Assembly: GCF_005877885.1 (NCBI RefSeq)
Contig: NZ_VCHY01000006.1
Location: 291,538-355,537 of the forward strand
Direction: 5' to 3'
Length of the DNA stretch: 64,000 bases
DNA from: Labilibacter sediminis
GTDB lineage: Bacteria > Bacteroidota > Bacteroidia > Bacteroidales > Marinilabiliaceae
Shown here: positions 36,868 through 45,602 of the stretch, in pieces
Position numbering within the stretch: the stretch's first letter is position 1
Layout: the number at the start of each line of letters is the position of its first letter
Notes under the pieces: generated by a model
Database searches by the model: none
Told to the model about the DNA's origin: nothing
What the model saw: only the letters and a program-made list of their open reading frames with translations
Position numbers and translations under genes: made by a program

Positions 36868-38583
36868 ATGACTATAAAAAAGAAAAAAATTCTGCTGATT
36901 GCATTATTACTTTGTACAATAGATATTTATTCTCAATTGCAGTTACCTACGTTTTTTGGAGATAACATGGTTTTGCAGCAGCAAACAAAAAATGCCGTAT
37001 GGGGAAATGCAAAAGCAAACGAAGCAGTAATCGTTTCAACAAGTTGGGGTGAAAAGGTAAAAACCAATGCTGATGAGGCAGGCAAGTGGAAGGTGTTTAT
37101 TCACACGCCGGCATATAATATTAATCAAAACATTAATATTAAAAGTGGAGATAGTGAAATAGTACTTAATAATGTGGCTATAGGTGAGGTTTGGTTGTGT
37201 TTAGGGCAGTCAAATATGGGATGGTCATTGGGCAATTGTTTTAACTGGGAACAGGAAGTCTTAAAAACGGATAATCCTCAACTGAGGATTTATAAGTCAG
37301 ACCGCCAGCATTGGCATGAACCAAAAGATGATTGTCCATCAGGTATGTGGAAAGTATCCAACATTGCTTCGGCAAAATTAACATCAGCGGTATCCTGGTA
37401 TTTTGGCAATACCTTACAAAAAGAACTTAATATTCCTGTTGGTATTATTGTACAGGCCTATGCAGGTACACCTGTTGAAGGCTGGTTACCATGGAGTATT
37501 CAAAAAGATATACCAAGAAGTTTATACCATAAAAACCTGTTGGATATTACCGATGAAAAGCAGAAACAGAAACTTGGCTATTCAAAGGAAAAAGCACTTG
37601 AGACTTATAGGAAAGAATTACTTATTTATGAACAACGCATGGCGAAAGGCGATAGCATGAAAAGTAAGAATAAAAAGTTAACGCTTCCCATCATAACAAA
37701 ACCTGCCAGTATGGGGAATCAGTATCCGTCTCATATATTTAATGCCATGGTACACCCTCTGTTAGGTTATGGTATAAAAGGTATTATATGGTACCAGGGA
37801 GAACGAAACTCAAAAACAGTACAGCAAGCCATCGCTTTCAAGGAACAGCTAAATATTCTGATTGATTATTATCGGGAAATATGGCATGAGCATTCGGGAG
37901 GGAATGTTGATGATGACTATTATTTTTCACTGACGCAATTACCCAGCTGGGGTAAAGAGCAGGAATTGGCTGTGGAGGGGGTAGAATCACCATGGGCTGT
38001 TTCCCGTAATATGATGTTTGAATTATCACAGAAACTTGATAATGTAGGCATGTCTGTTTCAATTGATACAGGTAGTCTGGTGGAGCTTCATCCTAAAAAT
38101 AAAAAGCCAATAGGATTACGGCATGCTTATGGCGTTTTACATGATGTGTATGGTTTAAATCAGGTGGGGCATGGTCCTTATTTTAAATCATGTAAAGTAG
38201 TAGGGAATAAGATAGAGATCTCTTATACTGGTTGTGGAAGAGGGTTGATGAAGGGACGTGAGGGAGCCTTAAATACATTTGCCATAGCGGGTAAAGATCA
38301 AGAGTGGAAATGGGCAAAAGCCAATATTGTCGGAGATAAGGTTGTTGTTTATTCGGACGAGGTGACAGAGCCTGTTGCAGTAAGGTACGCATGGGCAATG
38401 AATCCATCGCAGCGTAACTTGTTATACAATAAAGAGGGATTCCCGGCTTCGCCATTTAGAACAGATAACTGGGCTTTGTATAAAGAGGGAGCAGAGGAAA
38501 TAACTGTTCTTAAACCTAAAAAAGACAAGGATTTTAAAGCTAAGGATTGGGAGAGACCTGCTATAAATATTGCAAAGCCTTAG
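36868..38583 (+). CDS. SASA-type (SGNH) carbohydrate O-acetylesterase
   Basis: A 571-residue secreted esterase of the sialate O-acetylesterase-like family (PF03629). Signal peptide residues 1-22. The N-terminal beta domain reads LPTFFGDNMVLQQQTKNAVWGNA. Block I with the nucleophile is G113-QSNM (S115), in VWLCLGQSNMGWSLG. GIIWYQGERNS is the oxyanion/Asn block. SIDTGSLVELHPKNKKPIGLRHA holds the likely catalytic Asp/His. Family members remove acetyl groups from sugars, so the PUL substrate is probably acetylated as well as sulfated. A bidirectional terminator separates it from the convergent receptor gene. Confidence 0.9.
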   Translation: MTIKKKKILLIALLLCTIDIYSQLQLPTFFGDNMVLQQQTKNAVWGNAKANEAVIVSTSWGEKVKTNADEAGKWKVFIHTPAYNINQNINIKSGDSEIVLNNVAIGEVWLCLGQSNMGWSLGNCFNWEQEVLKTDNPQLRIYKSDRQHWHEPKDDCPSGMWKVSNIASAKLTSAVSWYFGNTLQKELNIPVGIIVQAYAGTPVEGWLPWSIQKDIPRSLYHKNLLDITDEKQKQKLGYSKEKALETYRKELLIYEQRMAKGDSMKSKNKKLTLPIITKPASMGNQYPSHIFNAMVHPLLGYGIKGIIWYQGERNSKTVQQAIAFKEQLNILIDYYREIWHEHSGGNVDDDYYFSLTQLPSWGKEQELAVEGVESPWAVSRNMMFELSQKLDNVGMSVSIDTGSLVELHPKNKKPIGLRHAYGVLHDVYGLNQVGHGPYFKSCKVVGNKIEISYTGCGRGLMKGREGALNTFAIAGKDQEWKWAKANIVGDKVVVYSDEVTEPVAVRYAWAMNPSQRNLLYNKEGFPASPFRTDNWALYKEGAEEITVLKPKKDKDFKAKDWERPAINIAKP

Positions 38584-38616
38584 GTGGTATGTAGGATTTG
38601 TAAGTTTCACTATAAT

Positions 38617-38664
38617 AAAAGACCCGCTTTTTATTGGCATGGTGCAAATAAAGAACGGGTCTTT
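38617..38664. terminator. Bidirectional terminator between convergent genes
   Basis: AAAGACCCG (38618-38626) pairs with CGGGTCTTT (38656-38664). A T-rich run follows on both strands. It lies between the converging esterase (+) and copper-type receptor (-) genes. Confidence 0.8.
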
Positions 38665-38684
38665 CAATTTTAAACTAATTTCAT

Positions 38685-40949
38685 TTAAAAGTTAACACTA
38701 AAAGAAGCAAAAATGTTTCTTCCAACGTCGTATATAGGAGTTGGAGTTCCCTTTACCGAGCGACTTAAATGCTCGTAATAGTTTTCGTTAAACAAATTAT
38801 TTACCCCTGCATTAACTTTTATTGATTTCGAAATTAAGTATGATAATTTTATATCAACTATTGAAAAAGAAGGTGTTTTTGTTTCTCCATATTCGGTTGA
38901 GATACGAGATTGCTCAAGTACATGCCTGAAAGTAAACTCTGGAATAAGTTTTTCATTAAAGTATTTGCCCCATAGAGAATATTTAAAGTCAAGAGGTGCA
39001 ATTTCGGGTAAAGGTTCATCCTGCTCTAAATCCTGAGCATAAGTGTAAGCAACACCCATTTGATGAAACAGACCTGCACCAATGTTTTGTGTCCAATTAA
39101 TTTCAAAACCTGTTTTAAATGCATCATCTATATTTACATATCGCCTTACGCCCGGACTATTGGGTAATCTGGCATCCAGCTCCGGATCAATTACAGAAGA
39201 AATAGCATCTTGCAAATATGAAGCAAAAACGTCTATATCTATAGCTGAATTATCTGTTGTCCGGTTTAAGGTTAAATCTACCTGATTATTCACTTCAGGC
39301 TTAAGCACTGGGTTGCCGAGCATTTCATATGGATCTTGACCTACCGGGAAGTAGTTTATATATCGCTCAGTTAAACTTCCTCCCCGTTGAGCTCTTCCTA
39401 ACCAAACACCGAGTTTTGTATTTTTACTAATACTGTTCGAAACTCCAAAACTTACATTAGGATTAAACTGGGTTTCCTTGGTTTTTGAATACACTTGTTC
39501 AAACTCATTGCTTGGATCATTTATATCTGCATGTACTATATCTAACCTTCCGGATAGTACAAATTGGTATTTGTTTGCGTTTAGGTGATATTCGCCAAAT
39601 AAACCGGTTTTAATAATACGACCATCTTGCCAAACATTGTCTTTTACTTCTTTCCCGGCATTTTCTCCCATTAAAAATTCTCTTGTTCGTGTGCCATCTG
39701 CACCTTCAGCCTTAAAATCAGCTCCGGCATATAGGTTGCTGTTTTTGAAATCCCATATTCCCTCAGTTCTGGTACCGTAATTATAGGTGGTTGCAATTGT
39801 ACTTGCATTCATCTTTCTGGGATTGAGGTCTTTCAACAGGTTATCCATTTCATGGTCTACAAACGAACCAAATATTGCTGTGTTCCACGATTTTAAATGC
39901 TCTTTATTAATGATAGCATCATGCCTTACGTTAAACATCCAGGTATCATCAGATCTTAAATCCATAGCCAATGCCGGAAAATCGGCATCTCTGGCCATGT
40001 TATAGATACTTAACACTCTTAACTGATGATTAGGAGCAAGCTTAAAACCTAAGTTAGCACCTAAGCTTCCTCGTTCAAAGTCGGCCGGAATGGTAGTGTT
40101 ATTCCCGCTTGAGTAGTCATTGCCCTGAGACCATGATCCCAGAAAACTTAAGTCGTATGATTGTCCATTAAAGCCTAGGTGACCTTCGCTTCTGAAAACT
40201 TCACCATTGCTTTCGTATCCTGAGGATACCCGGCCATACATATCTTTTTCGTCAGAAAAACGCATTTGTGATGGAACGAAATTAATGGTTCCTCCAAAGC
40301 CGGTTCCATAACGCAGGGCATGTGGTCCTTTTAATATTTCAATTCTATCCATCATATTCGGAGCCATCTGACTTGTTGGAGGATCCATGCGATTTGGACA
40401 GGCAGCTGTTGCACTTTGAGCACCATTTAAAACAACATTCAGCTGGTCGTATTTAAATCCTCTGAAAACAGGGTCGTAGCCGTATCTACCACCTTTACGG
40501 ATGCTGCTAATGGCTGGTGATTGCATTAATATAGCCGAACCATCATGTGCTATTTTATCCATGTAGCTCATATTAATTTTATCGCAAGGTTTATCTCCTG
40601 ACCGAAGTGCAATAACAGTAACCGGATAGATATTCTGAATTTCTTTTTTTCGATAATAAACTTTTTGGGCTATGACTTGCTGAAGGTCATGTGCATTAAG
40701 TTCCCAATCTCCATAGGTGATATGTGAAAGTTGCATGGTATGACCTTCAGAAAACTCAAAAAATATAGTTCCATTTTCATTAGAGGCACCGGTCTGGTTG
40801 CCATAAATAAACGAAACGCCCTGAATAGGCAGGGAGTTGTCCTGGTCGAGCAAATTGAATTGTTGTTTGTTTTGAGCCCAAAGGTCAGATATAGATATCA
40901 GGCAAATGAAGCATAGCAGTATTTGCCTTATTGTTTTGGTAATATTCAT
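38685..40949 (-). CDS. TonB-dependent receptor with copper-receptor (OprC-like) signature
   Basis: A 754-residue TonB-dependent outer-membrane receptor, not of the SusC type. The start is the ATG at 40949, which gives a signal peptide ending LWAQ; the frame is open 96 bp further upstream. Residues about 27-105 are a carboxypeptidase-regulatory-like region, then the plug with MDRIEILKGPHALRYGTGFGGTINF, and a barrel ending FASFSVNF. The plug has ACPNRMDPP, with C184-x3-M188, and the barrel has H366-x-M368 in FVDHEMDN. OprC, the Pseudomonas copper importer, binds Cu with CxxxM and HxM about 180 residues apart (from memory); here the spacing is 182. Copper uptake is therefore the best guess. No SusD partner is adjacent. 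Confidence 0.87.
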   Translation of the reverse strand: MNITKTIRQILLCFICLISISDLWAQNKQQFNLLDQDNSLPIQGVSFIYGNQTGASNENGTIFFEFSEGHTMQLSHITYGDWELNAHDLQQVIAQKVYYRKKEIQNIYPVTVIALRSGDKPCDKINMSYMDKIAHDGSAILMQSPAISSIRKGGRYGYDPVFRGFKYDQLNVVLNGAQSATAACPNRMDPPTSQMAPNMMDRIEILKGPHALRYGTGFGGTINFVPSQMRFSDEKDMYGRVSSGYESNGEVFRSEGHLGFNGQSYDLSFLGSWSQGNDYSSGNNTTIPADFERGSLGANLGFKLAPNHQLRVLSIYNMARDADFPALAMDLRSDDTWMFNVRHDAIINKEHLKSWNTAIFGSFVDHEMDNLLKDLNPRKMNASTIATTYNYGTRTEGIWDFKNSNLYAGADFKAEGADGTRTREFLMGENAGKEVKDNVWQDGRIIKTGLFGEYHLNANKYQFVLSGRLDIVHADINDPSNEFEQVYSKTKETQFNPNVSFGVSNSISKNTKLGVWLGRAQRGGSLTERYINYFPVGQDPYEMLGNPVLKPEVNNQVDLTLNRTTDNSAIDIDVFASYLQDAISSVIDPELDARLPNSPGVRRYVNIDDAFKTGFEINWTQNIGAGLFHQMGVAYTYAQDLEQDEPLPEIAPLDFKYSLWGKYFNEKLIPEFTFRHVLEQSRISTEYGETKTPSFSIVDIKLSYLISKSIKVNAGVNNLFNENYYEHLSRSVKGTPTPIYDVGRNIFASFSVNF

Positions 40950-41368
40950 TTTATATGATTTAAGGTTTCCTATTTCATGGCGATAACGGATCGTAATGAT
41001 TAAGCCTACACGACAAAAGTGCATAAGACAATCCATTAATATCAATCAATTTAGATTGATAAGAAATCATTGATGTCCGGTAAAAATTTCTTGAAAGCTC
41101 TTATATGTAGCTTGCTTAAACTTTAATTAATTTAGCCCTTGTTAAGGGCCTGGTTTTTCCACATCTGAGAAAATGCGTTAAGAAATTCAATCAGAGAAGC
41201 GTTAAAAAACAAAGCTGTTTGACGACTGAAAGAAGGAGTTTCTTTGTTTTTAGTGTATCTGACTGAATTTTAGCAATTTTATCAGTAGTGGCGGCCTTCT
41301 TTGTTTACTTTCTTCGGCTGGAGGAAGAAAGTAAAAGCCTGTCGGCTTGAGACGAAAAAGTGAAATCA
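40950..41368. other. Non-coding region between the Cys-rich small protein gene and the receptor gene
   Basis: These 419 bp carry no convincing gene. At about 41301-41345 is a hairpin-like CTTTCTTC/GAAGAAAG stretch next to GGCGGCC (41289), a type of intergenic debris also seen near 61570. The receptor promoter may lie at its left edge, but I see no exact consensus. Confidence 0.4.
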
Positions 41369-41746
41369 CTAAATGAATTGGGGAGGTTTGAATAATGTTT
41401 TTATAAATAAAGTCGAATACAGACTCTCGTTGTATGTAAACACAATGTTTTTGTCCATATGACTATCCGGAGAAGAGAAGAAAGGTATATGGAAAACAAT
41501 AAATACCAGTTCAGCTTTGTTTTTTAGAAGGGCCGGAGTCTGTTTTTTTTCTTTTTCTTCAGCTTGTTGTAGTTGTTTTTTTAGATGGCATTGTCCTTTA
41601 CAAGAGCTTTGTGGTTTGTTTTTATTTATACAAAGGACTTTGGCAATGTATTCCTGATGAATTCTAAAATCAACCAATATCCATACTTTGCTCATTATGG
41701 GTAGCATTAATGCAAATATGAGTAATATGGATAAAGATTGTTTCAA
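41369..41746 (-). CDS. Small Cys-rich membrane-anchored protein linked to the copper-type receptor
   Basis: 125 residues with an N-terminal hydrophobic segment (LSILLIFALMLPIMSKVWILV). Next comes a Cys cluster: VLCINKNKPQSSCKGQCHLKKQLQQAEEKEKK, with Cys at spacing C-x9-C-x3-C plus an adjacent His. Small proteins with this C..CxGxCH pattern are, as far as I recall, common upstream of TonB-type metal receptors in Bacteroidetes. A metal (copper) role is inferred from Cys/His content and from the receptor 419 bp downstream on the same strand. Confidence 0.7.
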   Translation of the reverse strand: MKQSLSILLIFALMLPIMSKVWILVDFRIHQEYIAKVLCINKNKPQSSCKGQCHLKKQLQQAEEKEKKQTPALLKNKAELVFIVFHIPFFSSPDSHMDKNIVFTYNESLYSTLFIKTLFKPPQFI

Positions 41747-41818
41747 ATGCTTGACAAGATAGTTTTTATAATTTCATCTATGTATAGATAACTGATCTAT
41801 GTGGCAATTGTTTTAGAT

Positions 41819-42694
41819 TTAACGGTGAAATACATCGCCAATAAATTTAAGTCCATGAATAATGTTGGTTCTCCAATAAGTCCAGTTATGTGCACCATCC
41901 CTAATTCTGAATTCATGCTTAATTTTTTTATCTCTCATGACTACATGCAAGGCTGCATTACCCTTGTATAAAAAGTCATCATCGCCACAGTCGATGTAAA
42001 ATTTAACAGAGTTAAGTTCTTTGGTGTTCCCTTTTTGAATGATGTCCAATACATTGTTGTTGGTCCAGTGCTCTGGTAATTCACCATTTTCTAAATCACC
42101 ATAAATTGGTTTAAACCAGTCTTTTTTCTTGTATTCCAGGTTTTTCTTCATCTCGCTGTTGGTGTATACAGCAGCGCTAAAGGCAGCACAAGATCCAAAC
42201 TTATCAGGATGTTTTAAAGCGTATATCAAAGAACCATTTCCTCCCATAGACAAACCACTTACAGCACGGTATTGCTTTCCTTCACGTACTCTGTATTTTT
42301 TTTCTATGTGAGGAATAAACTCCTCTATAAACATGTTTTCATAGTTATCAGTACCATCATACTTATTGACATACCAGGTTACTTTAGCATTGGGCATTAC
42401 AATAATCATTGGAGGTATATCTCCATTGGTAATGGCTTTGTCAGCAGTTCGATTAATTTCACCAAATTGTATCCAGCCTGTTTCGTTATCAGAATATCCA
42501 TGTAACAGGTAAACGATAGGGTAGGAACGCTCTGATGAATCGTAACATGGAGGCAGGTAGACGGAGTAATTTACAGTATAGCCGGTAATTTTACTTTCAA
42601 TCCCAAGAGTTTCAATGACTTTTCCTGTAGGGTATTGGGCCTGAACCGTTGTAATGAGTAACAGGGCTGTAATTAATAAAAGTAGATTTTTCAT
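41819..42694 (-). CDS. Secreted CE1-like/esterase D family alpha/beta hydrolase
   Basis: A 291-residue esterase of PF00756 (feruloyl/acetyl esterase type) with signal peptide cut after VQAQ. Catalytic triad candidates: S149 in VSGLSMGGNGS, Asp in DCGDDDFLY (around 238-240), and H269 in DGAHNWTYW. VYLLHGYSDNETGW gives the oxyanion region. It probably removes acetyl or hydroxycinnamoyl groups from glycans in the periplasm. The leader just upstream of the ATG matches that of the sulfatase at 30271, so the two genes are probably co-regulated. A terminator separates it from the SusCD operon upstream. Confidence 0.91.
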   Translation of the reverse strand: MKNLLLLITALLLITTVQAQYPTGKVIETLGIESKITGYTVNYSVYLPPCYDSSERSYPIVYLLHGYSDNETGWIQFGEINRTADKAITNGDIPPMIIVMPNAKVTWYVNKYDGTDNYENMFIEEFIPHIEKKYRVREGKQYRAVSGLSMGGNGSLIYALKHPDKFGSCAAFSAAVYTNSEMKKNLEYKKKDWFKPIYGDLENGELPEHWTNNNVLDIIQKGNTKELNSVKFYIDCGDDDFLYKGNAALHVVMRDKKIKHEFRIRDGAHNWTYWRTNIIHGLKFIGDVFHR

Positions 42695-42796
42695 CTGTTT
42701 AAAATTTGTTTTTAGTTGCCAGATGGAACTCTCAAAAGAATTTAATCATCCTCGTGTGTGTGAATTTGGATAATTAAATTCTTATGTTCGTTTCAT
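42695..42796 (-). promoter_or_regulatory. Conserved leader upstream of esterase, shared with the sulfatase at 30271
   Basis: Read on the minus strand: ATGAAACGAACAT (from 42796), AATTATCCAA, CACACACGAGGATGATTAAA, GAGTTCCATCTGGC, AAATTTTAAACAG, then the esterase ATG. The same blocks in the same order and nearly the same spacing precede the sulfatase at 30271. The element begins with a possible tiny ORF (ATG AAA CGA ACA TAA). It could be a promoter/operator or a structured leader RNA; no perfect TAnnTTTG is seen in it. Confidence 0.7.
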
Positions 42797-42863
42797 GTAA
42801 TTAACTTTAGTTACTTCCAAAAATATGAAGGTGTGAGTTTATAAACAAGATGTTATGAATAAA

Positions 42864-42908
42864 AAACCGCTCAATGCTTTCCTTTTTATTGGAAGCAAAG
42901 AGCGGTTT
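42864..42908 (-). terminator. Intrinsic terminator of the double SusCD operon
   Basis: On the minus strand AAACCGCTC-x-GCTTCC and GGAAAGC-x-GAGCGGTTT pair, followed by a six-T run (42861-42866 complement). It lies about 47 bp after the stop of the DUF1735 lipoprotein gene. Confidence 0.85.
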
Positions 42909-42954
42909 GTTAAATCCAGAAGATATAAACTTCAGTATTCTTAAATAGAGGTTA

Positions 42955-43854
42955 TTACCATTCCTCAAATTGAATACCGTCGTTTCTAAAGATTAATTCT
43001 TCTTCAACAGTATGTGTGTGTCCAGCGGTATCAACCCATTTGTAGTTCAAAGAGAAGGAGCTATCCTCCTGGTCAAAACTACTTCCTAGATCTTCTATGT
43101 TATCAATGCTTGAACCAGCAATGTTTCGAATAGTTAGTTCTCCTGTTTCATCTCTTACCAAATCCATTTTGTAATTACCTCCTGTGTTACTACCAACACC
43201 ATTCACCATTACAGTATCTTTTCCTGTAGTTTTAGCAAGCCAAACCTCGTTTCTGACAATTTCCTCAAGGTTGTAATCAATGGTATCTTTTCCTCCACTA
43301 ACAGAATCAATATACTCAACACCTTTATGGTAATAGTAACCATGCATGTTGTTGATATATTTAATTACAACGATGGTGTAATCTTTACCATCCCAAGGAC
43401 TCTCTGCGTTTGCAAGGGTAGAGTCAGCAGTAGTATTGGTTATGCGCAAAGGTAATGCATAGGTGTATTCATGCGATAATGGATCTGTCATGAATGCTTC
43501 TTCGTTTAAATCCACTTCTACCAATCCCATATACTCTCCTTTAGGCACAATCATCAGAGAGTCATGACTTAAAGTGTAAAACTCTTCAGGTAAGAGCGTA
43601 AAGTTTGTTCCGTTAAGTAAAGTATCCTGAATTTGGAATGTAACAGTTTCTGTAACATTGTTTTCACGTTTCCCACCTAAAGCCACACCTACTTTTAAAC
43701 TCATATTGTCACTTTCAACAAGTGTTCTTACAGGTTTTTGTAAAGAAAAGTAGGTAGCGGAGTATTCAAAGTCATAAAGAAAGTCTTCATACTTTTCACA
43801 GGCCGTAAAAACTAACAACCCAACCGATATAAATAATAATACTAATTTCTTCAT
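42955..43854 (-). CDS. DUF1735/DUF4361-type surface glycan-binding lipoprotein
   Basis: A 299-residue lipoprotein (lipobox FTAC, residues 1-18 with the start at 43854; an upstream Met would add eight residues). The N-terminal half matches the DUF1735 (BT_3987-like) pattern: TYFSLQKPVRTLVESDNMSLKVGVALGGKRENNVTETVTFQI and YTLSHDSLMIVPKGEYMGLVEVDL. The C-terminal half (GYYYHKGVEYIDS onward) fits DUF4361. Such proteins follow SusD in many PULs and bind glycan at the surface. Its ATG lies 17 bp beyond the SusD stop. Last gene of the operon. Confidence 0.82.
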   Translation of the reverse strand: MKKLVLLFISVGLLVFTACEKYEDFLYDFEYSATYFSLQKPVRTLVESDNMSLKVGVALGGKRENNVTETVTFQIQDTLLNGTNFTLLPEEFYTLSHDSLMIVPKGEYMGLVEVDLNEEAFMTDPLSHEYTYALPLRITNTTADSTLANAESPWDGKDYTIVVIKYINNMHGYYYHKGVEYIDSVSGGKDTIDYNLEEIVRNEVWLAKTTGKDTVMVNGVGSNTGGNYKMDLVRDETGELTIRNIAGSSIDNIEDLGSSFDQEDSSFSLNYKWVDTAGHTHTVEEELIFRNDGIQFEEW

Positions 43855-43871
43855 TCTCTTAGTTTTTAAGT

Positions 43872-45593
43872 TTACCACCCTTTGTTTTGTACAATTTCAG
43901 ATGATTTTAGTACTTCGCTATAAGGAATTGGACCGTATAACATATAATCTTGATAGTTGTAGGTTTTAACATCTACAACTGTGAGTTGATATGTTGTATC
44001 CGTTTCCGTAATAACTCTTTCTATTTCCATTCCTTGAATTGTCTCATTCAGTTGGTCAATTGAGCTATTCCATCTACGTAAATCATAGAAATAATGATTT
44101 TCAAAACATAATTCAATTCTTCTTTCGTTTTTGATGAGTTCTCTAAAAGCCTCTTTACCTTGTGCTGCCACTTCATCAACATAGGCAGTAGATGTAATAC
44201 CAGCTCTAGATCTTACTGCATTGATCGCATCTTTTGCTGTCATTCCAATTCCTAACGGATCTCCTTCCGGAGACCATGCCTCATTGGCAGCTTCAGCATA
44301 ATTTAAGTACATCTCAACTTTGCGAAATAGGGCATAGTAATGTTCATCAGTTTTTGGATTTCCTATGTCTAATCTAACATCAGGACTCATCCATTTACGT
44401 AACATATAACCGGTACGAGAGGCTCTTTCAGGACTAGCGAGTTCAGAATTTGGTCCATCAGTTGAAAAATCCATAGTTGTATCTTTAAAAGAGGCTCCCT
44501 GGTATAAAATTGTGCTGTAAAAGCGAGGGTCTCTACCTGTGTATGGGTCATCTTCCAAGTATCCGCTATTTATCTCATCCGCTATTGGATAACCATTAGC
44601 CATAGGAAATGCATCTACCAGATTCTGACTAGGATTAGTACGACCATTACCATTTAATACAAGAGGAAAGTTAGCTGTTTCTAAAGACTTATTGACTTCA
44701 TACTTTCTCATGATCAGTTCACTTGAATTTGGATCATTATAGAAAGTTGTGTTAATAGAAGGTAAATTCCCAATAACATCAATAATATCTTTTGATAGTG
44801 AAGCCGCAATTTTCCATTTCTCAGAGTCTAATACAGGGTTAAATAACGGACTTGCTGCGTAAAGAGAAGCTCTGGATTTTAATGCCATTGCAGCCGTTTT
44901 TGTTGCACGCCCTACGTTGTTTTCATTTATCTCAATATGCGCTCCACTCTCATATTTAAAAGGAAGATACATGCTTGAAGTGTCACAGTCATCAAGGATC
45001 TGTTGTAGACAAGCTTCGTAACTGGCACGAGGTATATTTACTTCATCATCCTGTGTATATACTTTTGTGAGGATGGGGAATCCCAAAATATTGCCATTTT
45101 CGTCTGGACCGGCATGGTTTTGTAACAATTGCCATTGATACCAGGCTCTTAAAAAGTAAGCTTCTCCTTTTAGTCGAACCTTACGCATGCTGTCTAATTC
45201 GGCATTGTGATCAACATATACAACATCTAATCCTTTTTCAATAAAGAGATTAATGTTTCTGATTTGCTGAAAAGAATCGCTCCAGCTATCAATTGGATTG
45301 GAGTTTGATGACCATCCGCCCAGACTCATTCGAATCATTGAGGCACCATAGTTATTTGAGGTTGCATTTCCGGTTGCACAATCCAGGAAATCATTGCCAT
45401 ATGTATTGTAAAGTGATGGCATGGCTTTATACGCTCCCAGTAGCATTCCTTCTGCATATTCAGGATGACTCCATATTTGTTCTTCAGAACGATTTTCATC
45501 TATTTCCGGTTCAAAATAGTCGTTACATCCAACAAATGAGAGCGCCATAAAAGCTGCTACGGATATATTTATTATATATTTCATATTCATCAT
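43872..45593 (-). CDS. SusD/RagB-like lipoprotein (second pair of the minus operon)
   Basis: A 573-residue SusD homolog with lipobox FVGC followed by NDYFEPEIDE, acidic as expected for surface export. N-terminal helices include LKGEAYFLRAWYQWQLL, and the C-terminal family signature is NERRIELCFENHYFYDLRRW. It pairs with the SusC encoded 9 bp upstream. An alternative start (MKYI) is three residues in. Likely binds the imported oligosaccharide. Confidence 0.95.
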   Translation of the reverse strand: MMNMKYIINISVAAFMALSFVGCNDYFEPEIDENRSEEQIWSHPEYAEGMLLGAYKAMPSLYNTYGNDFLDCATGNATSNNYGASMIRMSLGGWSSNSNPIDSWSDSFQQIRNINLFIEKGLDVVYVDHNAELDSMRKVRLKGEAYFLRAWYQWQLLQNHAGPDENGNILGFPILTKVYTQDDEVNIPRASYEACLQQILDDCDTSSMYLPFKYESGAHIEINENNVGRATKTAAMALKSRASLYAASPLFNPVLDSEKWKIAASLSKDIIDVIGNLPSINTTFYNDPNSSELIMRKYEVNKSLETANFPLVLNGNGRTNPSQNLVDAFPMANGYPIADEINSGYLEDDPYTGRDPRFYSTILYQGASFKDTTMDFSTDGPNSELASPERASRTGYMLRKWMSPDVRLDIGNPKTDEHYYALFRKVEMYLNYAEAANEAWSPEGDPLGIGMTAKDAINAVRSRAGITSTAYVDEVAAQGKEAFRELIKNERRIELCFENHYFYDLRRWNSSIDQLNETIQGMEIERVITETDTTYQLTVVDVKTYNYQDYMLYGPIPYSEVLKSSEIVQNKGW

Positions 45594-45602
45594 TTTTTGA
45601 AT

